40,144 nt of DNA. Source: Burkholderiales bacterium (lineage in GTDB: Bacteria > Pseudomonadota > Gammaproteobacteria > Burkholderiales > Burkholderiaceae_F). Under the pieces are notes generated by a model. It made no database searches. It was not told where the DNA came from and worked only from the letters and a program-made list of their open reading frames with translations. The position numbers were made by a program, and so were the translations under genes. Shown in pieces: positions 23,710-32,015 of this stretch. Where the stretch lies: positions 1 through 40,144 of the forward strand of contig JADCGX010000005.1 in assembly GCA_020248785.1 (NCBI GenBank). Direction: 5' to 3'. The number at the start of each line of letters is the position of its first letter. Positions within the stretch are counted from its first letter, which is position 1.

Positions 23710-23874
23710 AAGCTTCCAGTACTGGCTGTCAAGCGGCGGAGCCGATCGATCCGGCAAGGGTCGCCTTGCCGGCCGTGCAAGCCGAGAAATACACTGGTCG
23801 CACAGTCACATCGCCCGCCACGCCGGCGTCCAGTGTCGAACGGCCGGAGGCAGTGCGAGGATATCAAGGCAGAC
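23710..23874. other. Divergent promoter region between recA and the response regulator
   Basis: About 260 bases separate recA (minus) from the response regulator (plus). Apart from the LexA box and its overlapping palindrome I recognise no site. Confidence 0.4.
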
Positions 23875-24600
23875 ATGCACATCCTGATCGCCGAAGACGA
23901 TCCGGTGCTGGCCGACGGCTTGTCGCGCTCCCTGCGCGCCGCCGGCTACGCCGTGGATGCGGTGACCGACGGCGAGCAGGCCGATTCGGCGCTCGCCGCG
24001 CAGAACTTCGACCTGCTGATCCTCGACCTGGGCCTGCCGCGCCTGGCCGGCCTGGAAGTGCTGCGGCGCCTGCGGGCACGCGGCGCTGCCATGCCGGTGT
24101 TGATCCTGACCGCGGCCGACAGCGTTGATGCGCGCGTGCGCGGCCTCGACCTGGGTGCCGACGATTACATGGCCAAGCCCTTTGCACTCTCTGAGCTCGA
24201 AGCGCGGGTTCGCGCACTGACCCGCCGGGCGATGGGCGCGAACCAGAGTCTGTTGCGCCATGGGCCCTTGGTGCTGGATCTGGCCGGCCGCGTCGCCACG
24301 ATGAACGAGCTCCCGCTGGATCTATCCGCGCGCGAGCTGGGCCTGCTGGCCATTTTGCTGCAGCGTGCCGGGCGCGTGGTGAGCAAGGAGCAGCTGGTGG
24401 ATCACCTTTGCGAATGGGGCGAGGAGGTCAGCAACAACGCGATCGAGGTCTACGTGCACCGGTTGCGCAAGAAGCTGGAGGCCGGCGACATCCGCATCGT
24501 GACCATCCGCGGTCTTGGGTATTGCCTGGAACGCGCCACGCCAGGCGAGCCGAACGGCACGGAGCCGTCGGCTGCCGCAACCAACGGAACGCAGCGGTAG
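23875..24600 (+). CDS. OmpR-family response regulator, TctD/QseB-like
   Basis: 241 residues from ATG 23875. The receiver domain is complete: MHILIAEDDP with the acidic pocket, phospho-acceptor Asp51 in LLILDLGLPRLAG, Thr79 in VLILTAAD and Lys101 in DDYMAKPF. The winged-helix domain has LDLSARELGLLAILLQRAGR and VSNNAIEVYVHRLRKKLE, then TIRGLGYCL. The sensor kinase follows 99 bases downstream. Pairs of this type next to recA are related to TctDE, which controls tricarboxylate transport, but the ligand cannot be read from sequence. A low-complexity tail of about 20 residues ends the protein. Confidence 0.93.
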   Translation: MHILIAEDDPVLADGLSRSLRAAGYAVDAVTDGEQADSALAAQNFDLLILDLGLPRLAGLEVLRRLRARGAAMPVLILTAADSVDARVRGLDLGADDYMAKPFALSELEARVRALTRRAMGANQSLLRHGPLVLDLAGRVATMNELPLDLSARELGLLAILLQRAGRVVSKEQLVDHLCEWGEEVSNNAIEVYVHRLRKKLEAGDIRIVTIRGLGYCLERATPGEPNGTEPSAAATNGTQR

Positions 24601-24699
24601 GCTCACGTCCGGAGCTCTGACGTCCGATCCACCGCCGCGCCCGTCCGCATCGCCAGCCGGGCGCGCTTGGGCTAAGGTAGCCCGGCACAGCGACCCACC

Positions 24700-26286
24700 A
24701 TGCCGGACGAATCCCCTCCACCCCGCGACACGGCCGCGCCGCCGCGCGCGCGACGCGACCTGCGCAGCCTCGCGGCCGCCTTGCGGCGGCCGCGCGAGGT
24801 GCCGCCGCCGCGCGAAGGCTTCGTCAATCCGCTGCGCGGCCCGCAGGAGCAGCGCTCGCTGTTCGGCGAGATCCTGGACTGGATGCTGGCGCCACTGCTG
24901 CTGCTGTGGCCGATCACGGTCACCATCACCTACCTCGTTGCGCAGAACATCGCCAACGGCCCGTTCGACCGCAACCTGGCCGACAGCGTCGATGTGCTGT
25001 CGGACCACGTGAAGGACTACGGCGGCGAGGTACGTCTGATGCTGCCGCTGCCGGCCCGCGAGATTCTGCGTGCGGACACGACCGACAACGTGTACTTCAT
25101 GGTGTTGGGCCTGCGCGGCGAGTTCGTGGCCGGCGACCGCGACCTGCCGCTGCCCGACGAGACGGAGAAGCCCACGCCGGGCGTAGTGAAGTTCCGCGAT
25201 GCGATCGTGCGCAATGCCGAGGTGCGCATTGCCTATTCGTGGATCGAGTTCAATCGCCCGGGCGCCCTGCCGGCGCTGATCCAGGTGGCCGAGACCCTGG
25301 AAAAGCGCAGCCAGCTGGCCAACGAGATCATCCGCGGCGTCATCGTGCCGCAGTTCGTTGTGCTGCCGATCGCCGTCGTGCTCGTCTGGTTTGGCCTCAC
25401 GCGCGGGCTGGCCCCGCTGAACTCGCTGCAGGCGCGCATCCGTCGGCGCCGGCCGGACGATCTGTCACCCATTCCCACGAGCGGCGCGCCCGACGAGGTC
25501 GCGCCGCTCGTCACCGCCATCAACGAGTTGCTCGGTCGCCTGTCGCAAAACCTCGTCACGCAGCGGCGCTTCATCGCCGACGCCGCGCACCAGATGAAGA
25601 CGCCGCTCGCCGGGCTGCGCACGCAGGCCGAGCTCGCGCAGCGCGAGACCGACCCGCAGGAGTTGCGCCGCAGCCTGCGGCAGATCGCCGCATCGACCGA
25701 GCGCGCGACCCACCTTATCAACCAGTTGCTGTCGCTCGCCCGCGCCGAACACCAGTCGGCCGATCTGGCGGCCTACGAGATGCTCGACCTCGGCGCACTG
25801 GCGAGCGACGTGGTCGGCGAATGGGTACCGCAGGCCATGGCGCGCGGCATCGATCTGGGCTACGACGGACCCGCCGCGCCGGTGCGCCTGATCGGCGTGT
25901 CGACGCTGCTGCGTGAACTGTTGAAGAACCTCATCGACAACGCGCTGCTCTACTCACCCGCGCATGCCGAGCCCTGCGCCTCGGTGACCGTGCGCGTGCG
26001 CAGCGAGGGCAGCGCGGCGTTCCTGGAAGTGGAGGACACGGGGCCGGGCGTCCCCGAGCGCGAGCGGCCGCTGGTGTTCGACCGGTTTTATCGCGTGCTC
26101 GGCACCAATGTGGACGGCAGCGGACTGGGCCTGTCGATCGTGCGCGAGATCGCCGAACAGCACGATGCCTTGCTGCGCGTGACGGCCAATCCGCGTGCCA
26201 CGCAGGCGCAGTGGCCCGGGACCTTGATCAGCGTGGAGTTCTTGCATACCCTCGGCTCGACGCCGACTCTGGACATCGGGCATTGA
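24700..26286 (+). CDS. Sensor histidine kinase, TctE-like
   Basis: 528 residues. A Pro/Arg-rich cytoplasmic leader of about 58 residues precedes helix 1 (about 61-83). A periplasmic domain of about 130 residues follows and resembles the TctE N-terminal sensor (FDRNLADSVDVLSDHVKDYG). Helix 2 is at about 212-234 and then a HAMP-like linker. The phosphorylated His297 is in FIADAAHQMKTPLAGLRTQA. The ATPase domain shows LIDNALLYSP (N box), EVEDTGPGVPE (G1), FDRFYRV and GSGLGLSIVREI (G2). It should phosphorylate the response regulator encoded just upstream. No frame damage is seen. Confidence 0.94.
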   Translation: MPDESPPPRDTAAPPRARRDLRSLAAALRRPREVPPPREGFVNPLRGPQEQRSLFGEILDWMLAPLLLLWPITVTITYLVAQNIANGPFDRNLADSVDVLSDHVKDYGGEVRLMLPLPAREILRADTTDNVYFMVLGLRGEFVAGDRDLPLPDETEKPTPGVVKFRDAIVRNAEVRIAYSWIEFNRPGALPALIQVAETLEKRSQLANEIIRGVIVPQFVVLPIAVVLVWFGLTRGLAPLNSLQARIRRRRPDDLSPIPTSGAPDEVAPLVTAINELLGRLSQNLVTQRRFIADAAHQMKTPLAGLRTQAELAQRETDPQELRRSLRQIAASTERATHLINQLLSLARAEHQSADLAAYEMLDLGALASDVVGEWVPQAMARGIDLGYDGPAAPVRLIGVSTLLRELLKNLIDNALLYSPAHAEPCASVTVRVRSEGSAAFLEVEDTGPGVPERERPLVFDRFYRVLGTNVDGSGLGLSIVREIAEQHDALLRVTANPRATQAQWPGTLISVEFLHTLGSTPTLDIGH

Positions 26287-26371
26287 GGAACCGCTGGATT
26301 CGGACCCGTCGTGGCCGGACGGAGGTGGCCCCGGAAAGACGTTGGCGACACGCGCTCGACCCGTCGATCCG

Positions 26372-27259
26372 TCAGCCCGACCGGCGGCTCGCCACCTGAA
26401 TGCCGCCGATGATGAGCGCGAGCCCGAGCGCGTGATAAAGCTGCGGCGCTTCACCAAGCAGCAGCGTCGACAGCAACGCCGCGAACAGCGGAGTCAGGTT
26501 GGCGAAGTAAATGGGCACCACCGCGCCGACGCGCGCGACGCCGCGATCCCAGCAGTAGTACGCGACGATCGACGGAAAGATCGCCATATACAGCAGCACG
26601 CCGCCCACCAGCCAGCTCCACCGCATGCCGTGCCCGAGCGCCGCCTCGCCGAGCGCGAGCGGCGCGATCACAATGGCCCCCACCAGCATCTGCGCGGCAA
26701 GAAACGGCGCGAACGGCAGATCGGGGCGACGCTTGCGCAGCAGCCACGTGTACAGCGCCCACGTGACGTTGGCGAGGATCATGATGAGATCACCCGGCAC
26801 GAACCCGAGCCGGGTGATGTTCGCGACGTTGCCCTGCAACAGCACCCATGCGACACCGCTCATCGACAGCGCGGCACCGAGCCACTGCCGGCCGCGCGCG
26901 CGCTCGTCAAACAACAGCACGCCAAAGACCAGCACGAAGACGGGCGTGGACGCGGAAATGAGCGTCACGTTCACGGCCGTGGACGTCTGCACCGCCAGGT
27001 ACTGAAAGGTGTTGTACGCGCCCACGCCCAGCAGGCCGATCCACACGATGTCCTTCCAGGCTGCCCGCAGCACGGCGCGATGCTGCATGACGCCGCGCCA
27101 GGCAAACGGCAGGAAGATCGCCAGCGCCAGCAGCCAGCGCAGCCACGACAGCAGCAGCGGCGGCACCTCGCCCACCAGCAGACGCGCGAGCACTGCATTG
27201 CCGGCCCAGAACAGCGGGGGCAAGGTCAGGAGGAAAGCAGTGCGGGGATCGAGCGACAA
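26372..27259 (-). CDS. EamA/DMT-family transporter
   Basis: 295 residues with ten hydrophobic helices in two EamA repeats. The first opens LLTLPPLFWAGNAVLARLLV and ends near SMSGVAWVLLQ; the second opens GDLIMILANVTWALYTWLLR and ends LGLALIIGGIQVA. Conserved marks such as NAVLAR in helix 1 and TPVFVLVFGVLLFDE before helix 5 are present. Such inner-membrane carriers export amino acids or other metabolites. The start codon would be a TTG. It is transcribed divergently from kynB, so export of a tryptophan- or kynurenine-related compound is possible but only a guess. Confidence 0.9.
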   Translation of the reverse strand: MSLDPRTAFLLTLPPLFWAGNAVLARLLVGEVPPLLLSWLRWLLALAIFLPFAWRGVMQHRAVLRAAWKDIVWIGLLGVGAYNTFQYLAVQTSTAVNVTLISASTPVFVLVFGVLLFDERARGRQWLGAALSMSGVAWVLLQGNVANITRLGFVPGDLIMILANVTWALYTWLLRKRRPDLPFAPFLAAQMLVGAIVIAPLALGEAALGHGMRWSWLVGGVLLYMAIFPSIVAYYCWDRGVARVGAVVPIYFANLTPLFAALLSTLLLGEAPQLYHALGLALIIGGIQVASRRSG

Positions 27260-27353
27260 GGCCGGCCTGGTGAGTGGGGATCGATGAAGGCTGCTGCCGG
27301 TGCGAGGGCGACGGAGGATAGCGGGTCATACAGTCGCGCGGTGGTCTGTGCCG

Positions 27354-27383
27354 GCGACTTCTGTGCCAGCCACTTCTGTGCCA
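27354..27383. repeat. Two tandem 15-bp units before kynB
   Basis: gcgacttctgtgcca and gccacttctgtgcca lie head to tail, preceded by a partial unit (ggtctgtgccg). They are inside the 140-base divergent promoter region of the EamA gene and kynB. Confidence 0.7.
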
Positions 27384-27399
27384 GCGACCAAGGGGCGGA

Positions 27400-28092
27400 T
27401 TGACCCATGCAAGCATCTGCCACGCGCGCGCGCATCGACCTCGGAGCACCGGATCGACGCTCTACGACATCTCGCCCGCGGTGCGGCCGGGGTTTCCCGT
27501 GTTTCCAGGCGACACTCCCTTTGCGTTTCGCTGGACCTGGGCGCTCGGGCCGAACTGCCCGGTCAATGTCTCCGAGATCGCGATGTCACCACACACCGGC
27601 GCGCACACGGACGCGCCGCTGCACTACGACGCTGCGGGCGCCTCGATCGCCGACGTGCCCTTGCAGACCTACCTGGGCCCTTGCCGCGTGATCCATGCCA
27701 TCGGCGTGCGGCCACTGGTGACTGCGGCGCACCTCGCCGCGCATCTGGCAGGTGTGCCCCCGCGCGTGCCGGTGCGCACGTACGAAACGGCGCCAGTCGA
27801 CACCTGGGACCCCGCGTTTGCGGCCTTCGACCCCGCGGCGCTCGAGTTGCTGCAAACCCGTGGCGTGCAGCTCGTCGGCATCGACACGCCTTCGCTCGAC
27901 CCTGAGCAGAGCAAGACGCTCGATTCGCACATGGTGGTGCGCCGTCATGGCATGGCGATTGTCGAGGGCATCGTGCTCGATACCGTGCCTGCCGGCGACT
28001 ACGAGCTGATCGCACTGCCGATGAAGTGGCAGGGCCTGGCTGCGAGCCAGGTGCGCGCCGTGCTGCGCAGCTTGGACCGAGGACCGGCATGA
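27400..28092 (+). CDS. kynB: Kynurenine formamidase
   Basis: 230 residues, about 15-20 longer at the N-terminus than usual. [20 protein letters not shown] is the family start, and the metal-binding [13 protein letters not shown] (H-x-G-x-H-x-D) lies near residue 65. [20 protein letters not shown] and [20 protein letters not shown] are also characteristic. The enzyme hydrolyses N-formylkynurenine to kynurenine and formate, step two of tryptophan degradation. The start is unsure: the only in-frame option is a TTG at 27400, and an ATG at 27407 is in another frame, so a small 5' indel cannot be excluded. The stop overlaps the kynU start (ATGA). Confidence 0.9.
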   Translation: MTHASICHARAHRPRSTGSTLYDISPAVRPGFPVFPGDTPFAFRWTWALGPNCPVNVSEIAMSPHTGAHTDAPLHYDAAGASIADVPLQTYLGPCRVIHAIGVRPLVTAAHLAAHLAGVPPRVPVRTYETAPVDTWDPAFAAFDPAALELLQTRGVQLVGIDTPSLDPEQSKTLDSHMVVRRHGMAIVEGIVLDTVPAGDYELIALPMKWQGLAASQVRAVLRSLDRGPA

Positions 28093-29020
28093 TGACCCGC
28101 GACGATTGCCTGGCCCGCGACGCGAGCGATCCGCTGCGCGCGCACCGCGCGGCCTTTGCGCTCCCGCCCGGCGTGATCTACCTCGACGGCAATTCGCTCG
28201 GCGCCCTGCCGGCGGCGACGGCCGAGCGCGTGCAGCACGTGGTGCGGCAGGAAATGGGGCGACGGACTGATCCGCTCATGGAACAGCGCCGGGTGGATCG
28301 ACCTGACAAGCCGTGTGGGCGAGAAGATCGGCCGGCTCGTCGGCGCTGCGCCCGGCCAGGTGATCTGCGCGGATTCCACCTCGGTGAATCTCTTCAAGGT
28401 GCTGGCCACGGCGCTGCAGATGCAGGAGCGGCGGCCGCAGCTGTCGATGCGCGAGCGGCGCGTCATCCTGTCCGAGCGCGGCAACTTTCCGACCGATCCG
28501 TACATGGCGCAGGGGCTGGTGGAGTTGCTCGGCGGGCACGACAAGCCGCAGCTCGTGGAGTTCGACGATGTGCCGGCGGCACTGGCGCGCCTGGGCGAGC
28601 GTGTTGCGGCGCTGCTGCCCACGCACGTGAACTTCCAGACGGGCGCGATGCACGACATGGCCGCGCTCACGATCTGGGATCTCGCGCATTCGGCCGGCGC
28701 GGTGCCGGTCGCGCTCGACGCATGCAGCGCCGACTTTGCGGTCGGCTGCGGCTACAAGTATCTGAACGGCGGGCCGGGCGCACCGGCGTTCGTGTACGCG
28801 GCCGAGCGGCACTTGCAGGCGCTGGCCGAGCTGCCGTTCGCGCAGCCGCTGTCGGGCTGGCTGGGCCACCGGGCGCCCTTCGAGTTCTCGCCGCAGTACG
28901 CGCCCGCGGCCGGCATCGCGCGCTTTACCGTGGGCACACCGTTCATCATCGCGCTGGCCGCGCTCGAGGTCGGCGTCGACACGGTGCTGGCCGTCGGCGT
29001 GCCGGCCCTGCGCGACAATC
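28089..29020 (+). pseudogene. kynU: Kynureninase, N-terminal part, with an internal frameshift
   Basis: From ATG 28089 the frame reads VIYLDGNSLGALPAATAERV and continues to QHVVRQE. There one extra A in the aaa at 28252-28254 shifts it; without the insertion the text continues WGDGLIRSWNSAGWIDL, joining the second frame. That frame carries the PLP lysine in GCGYKYLNGGPGAPAFVYAA and SGWLGHRAPFEFSPQY, and runs to about LEVGVDTVLAVGVPALR (near 29020). Family similarity then stops and foreign DNA begins. The C-terminal part reappears at 33728-34000. Kynureninase cleaves kynurenine to anthranilate and alanine; this copy cannot be functional. Confidence 0.92.
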
Positions 29021-29198
29021 GCCTCTTGGGTACTTGGCGTTCCGACAAAGAGCGCACAGTCGCGCTTGGCGTCCCTCTCGACCGCAGCGTTAGGGCGCGC
29101 AGCTGCCGCCCGATCCAAAAGCGAATAGGCCCAATCGCCCTTGCGAATATGAGTCAGGTAACGGCGTCCGCCGAAACGGGAGCTACGGGCGGCGCCGC
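29021..29198. other. Unassigned remnant at the left edge of the kynU insertion
   Basis: No intact gene. The minus strand reads RRYLTHIRKGDWAYSLLDRA, which loosely recalls the I-x-K-x-G-D-x-Y-x-x-x-L-L block of IS110/IS1111 transposases. The match is too short to claim. Confidence 0.25.
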
Positions 29199-30049
29199 AT
29201 GACACGCGAGGTGCGCGCTGCGCTTGACCAGCCGGTCAACGAGAAGCGCGTCGGCCGCCTGATGCGCCAGCACGATTTGCAAAGCCGCAAGCGGCGGCGG
29301 TTTCGGGTCGTCACCACCGACTCCAGGCACGGCCACGCCGTGGCGCAGAACGTCCTGGCACGCCAGTTCGTCGCCACGGCACCGAGCCAAAGTGGCTGGC
29401 CGACATCACGTATGTGCCCACCGGCGAAGGCTGGCTGTACCCGGCGCTGGTGCTGGATCTGTACAGCCGCAAGTTTGTCGGCTGGGAGTTCCATGACGCG
29501 GACGACGCCGAGCATGCCGTGCACCTGGTACGCCGCGCGGCGCTGGCCGAGGGCATCGCCGCCCTGGACACCAAGCCGGTGCTGCACGGTGACAACGGCT
29601 CGACCCTGAAGGCCACCTCGGTGCTGGCGATGCTCCACTGGCTGGGAGTGAAGCCGTCGTACTCGCGGCCTCGCGTGAGCGACGACAACGCCTATGCCGA
29701 GGCGTTGTTCCGCACGGCCAAGTACCGGCCCGAGTTCCCCGCCCAGGGCTTTGCAAGCCCGCGGGAGGCGCGCGCCCGGGCGGCTGAGTTCGTGCGTTGG
29801 CACGACGTCGAGCACCACCACAGCAGCATCCGCTGCGTCAGCCCGCGGCAGCGCCACGCCGGCGAAGATCAGGCCATCCTGGCGGCTCGTCACGCGCTGT
29901 ACACCCAGGCACGACAGCGCAACCCCGGGCGCTGGTCGGGCAACACGCGCGACTGGTCGCACATCGGCGTGGTCACCCTCGATCCGGAACGCGACTGCGT
30001 GGTCAATACAGATGTCAGCGCTCCGCATACTCAGCACAAGGCTGCATGA
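29199..30049 (+). pseudogene. IS3-family transposase (OrfB), N-truncated and frameshifted
   Basis: Frame one gives VNEKRVGRLMRQHDLQSRKR and AQNVLARQFVATAPSQ, the end of the HTH_21 region. One A is then missing in the run at 29389-29392 (expected caaaagtgg). The other frame continues KWLADITYVPTGEGWLYPAL (first catalytic Asp), VLHGDNGSTLKATSVLAMLH (second Asp) and SDDNAYAEALFRTAKYRPEF (Glu), ending in THQKAA-like codons at 30049. About 70 N-terminal residues, OrfA and the left end are missing. It belongs to a different IS3 subgroup from the remnant at 2.9 kb. Confidence 0.87.
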
Positions 30050-30088
30050 CTGAGGCGACAACTACCTTGACGCGCGCCGCAGGCTCCG

Positions 30089-30289
30089 CGGGTGCATCAC
30101 GCCCAGGCCATCGAAGCGTTCTACCTGCCCAGCTACGGCCCGGAGCTGAATCCGGACGAGCCGACCAACGCTTACCTGAAGCAGGCGGTCACCCAGCAGG
30201 CGCCGGCGCGTACCAAGCTGCAACTGGTCAAGGCCACCGCGCGCCACCTGCGCAGCGTGCAAAAGAAACCGAGCCGGGTCCAAAGCTAA
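30089..30289 (+). pseudogene. IS630-family transposase, C-terminal fragment
   Basis: The 66 codons read HHAQAIEAFYLPSYGPELNP, then DEPTNAYLKQAVTQQAPART, then ATARHLRSVQKKPSRVQS. The LPSYxPELNPxE block with its catalytic acidic residue and the following KQAVT and HLRxxQKxPxRV are the C-terminal hallmark of IS630/Tc1-type DDE transposases. Everything N-terminal is missing. It begins about 40 bases after the IS3 transposase stop. Confidence 0.88.
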
Positions 30290-30436
30290 TTCCAGCACGC
30301 CCCGTCCGCTACGCCGCCTGATTCCAGTTCATTGATGCCGACTCTCAAGAAACAGAACTGAAGACGGCTGACTTCATGCGGCCGTCTGCACGGGGTTGAT
30401 CTGGAAGCCCAGCGAGGCGGCGCGGCGCTTGAGGGA
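30290..30436. other. Short remnant between the IS630 fragment and the binding-protein gene
   Basis: It contains agacggc...gccgtct inverted arms near 30362-30387. The minus strand reads LKRRAASLGFQINPVQTAA before a stop, resembling the last residues of some IS transposases. Too short to assign. Confidence 0.25.
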
Positions 30437-31681
30437 TCAACGCGCGGCTTCCGGCTTTGGGGCGCGCAGAAAGGCGCGCACTTCCTCGTTGGCGTTGAAG
30501 TAGTCGATGCGACCGCGCCGCGCCACGCCGAGCGACAGCATGTTCGCGCCGATGGCATCGTGGTTCTGCGGACTGAATGGGCGTTGGTACGTGGCAATCA
30601 CGCCGAAGTAGGGCAGACGCAAGTTCTCCAGAGCGACGCGCAACGGCTCACGCTCAGCCGAGCCGGCCTGCCGCATCGCTGCCGCCAGCAAAAAGACGCT
30701 ATCGTAAGACTGCGCGGCCGCCATCGGCGCAGGGATCGGCGTATCGCCGAATTTGCGGTAGTACGCCAGCAGGAAGGCATTGCGACGAGTGTCGCCTCCC
30801 TGCTCGATGAAAGTCTGCGCCATCAAGGCGCCATCGCCGGCCGCACCGGCGCCCTTGAGAAAGTTGGCGAACGACAACGCCCAGGAGCCAAACTGCCGCA
30901 CCTTCCAGCCGACCTCGGCGCGGCTACGGGCGATCACAGCACTTTCGGGCCCCAATGCCCAGGACACGATCACGTCGGCACCTGCCCGACGTGCATTTTC
31001 CATTTCGACACGAAGCGACGCCACGCCGATCGGGAACCGCGCCTCAAACACCGGCTGCAGCCCCGCCCCCGCCAGGGCCTTGCGCACCTCGGTCGCGCCC
31101 TGCTCTCCGTAGGGCGTCGCATCGGCGAAGACGGCAAACCTCCGATACCCCATCTGCAACGCCTGACCGACGACGAAGGCCGCCTGCAAGTCGTCGCGCG
31201 CAGATACCCGAAACACCACGCTACCCGGGCCCCGACCCTCCGTGATCGCGGTGCCGGTGGCGACCGACACGATCATCGGCAGGCGGTGCTTCTGCGCGAG
31301 CTCAACTACGGCCAAGGCGACCCCAGTGTTGCATGGGCCAATCAAAGCGCTCAAGCCAGCGTTCTGGCCAACGGCATCGACGATCTCGCGGGCGGCCGCC
31401 GCGTCCGCTCTGTCGTCGTGCTCGACGATTTCCAGTTGCCGGCCGAGAAGTCCGCCCGCGGCGTTGAGTTCCTCAACGGCGAGGCGAACGCCATTGCGCG
31501 CGCTTAGGCCGAAGTCCGCCGAACCGCCCGTGAACGGGCACACCATCGCCAAACGAATCGGCGCGGGCGCCGTGTTCTGTGCAACCGCCGCGGCGCCCCC
31601 CCCGACCCAGGCCGCAATGCACAGCAGCGCCTTGCCGAGCAAGCCGGCGCCAAATGAAGTAGCTTGTAGTGCAGTTCGCAT
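30437..31681 (-). CDS. Branched-chain amino acid-type ABC transporter substrate-binding protein
   Basis: 414 residues from ATG 31681, chosen because GGAGAG lies about seven bases upstream. A signal peptide of about 34 residues (LLCIAAWVGGGAAAVAQ) is followed by the type I periplasmic-binding fold: IRLAMVCPFTGGSADFGLSA, NGVRLAVEELNAAGGLLGRQ, ALIGPCNTGVALAVVELAQK and FAVFADATPYGEQGA. Proteins of the LivK/Peripla_BP_6 group capture amino acids, aromatic acids or similar ligands; the ligand is unknown. No permease or ATPase gene is present and IS remnants flank it, so it is a stranded passenger that may still be made. Confidence 0.87.
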   Translation of the reverse strand: MRTALQATSFGAGLLGKALLCIAAWVGGGAAAVAQNTAPAPIRLAMVCPFTGGSADFGLSARNGVRLAVEELNAAGGLLGRQLEIVEHDDRADAAAAREIVDAVGQNAGLSALIGPCNTGVALAVVELAQKHRLPMIVSVATGTAITEGRGPGSVVFRVSARDDLQAAFVVGQALQMGYRRFAVFADATPYGEQGATEVRKALAGAGLQPVFEARFPIGVASLRVEMENARRAGADVIVSWALGPESAVIARSRAEVGWKVRQFGSWALSFANFLKGAGAAGDGALMAQTFIEQGGDTRRNAFLLAYYRKFGDTPIPAPMAAAQSYDSVFLLAAAMRQAGSAEREPLRVALENLRLPYFGVIATYQRPFSPQNHDAIGANMLSLGVARRGRIDYFNANEEVRAFLRAPKPEAAR

Positions 31682-32015
31682 CGTTGCTCTCCGATTTTGT
31701 TTCGTGTCGTGCATCCCTCAAACCCAACTCGGTCGCCCACACCGCCGCTTTCACCCGCGAGCGGAATTCGAGATTCTTCGGCAAGGTCCTGGAGCAGGCG
31801 CGCACCCTTGACCCGTTCGATGCCGCGCCGGTGCGTGAGATTGGAAAGATTCACGACTCCGCCCGTTGACTTCAGGGGGAAGTGTTTCCAGGGTTGGCAG
31901 GCTGTTGAAGAACCGTTTTCAAGCATTCGAGCGATGAATGGAACCTATCGCAACACCCTGCGTGATCTCGCGCTCCCCAGGGGAACCGCGCTCCGTCGGC
32001 CCGGAAACTTTTTGC
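31682..32015. other. Spacer between the binding-protein gene and the IS1380-type element
   Basis: About 330 bases. The minus strand holds an open stretch (STGGVVNLSNLTHRRGIERV and onward) that I cannot assign to a family. The region should include the promoter of the binding-protein gene. Confidence 0.35.

Noticed and set aside
29385-29395. Programmed ribosomal frameshifting in the IS3 transposase
   Set aside because: In IS3 elements the programmed shift lies between OrfA and OrfB, not within the OrfB catalytic region. The site here is a short A run lacking one base, and the N-terminus is already truncated.
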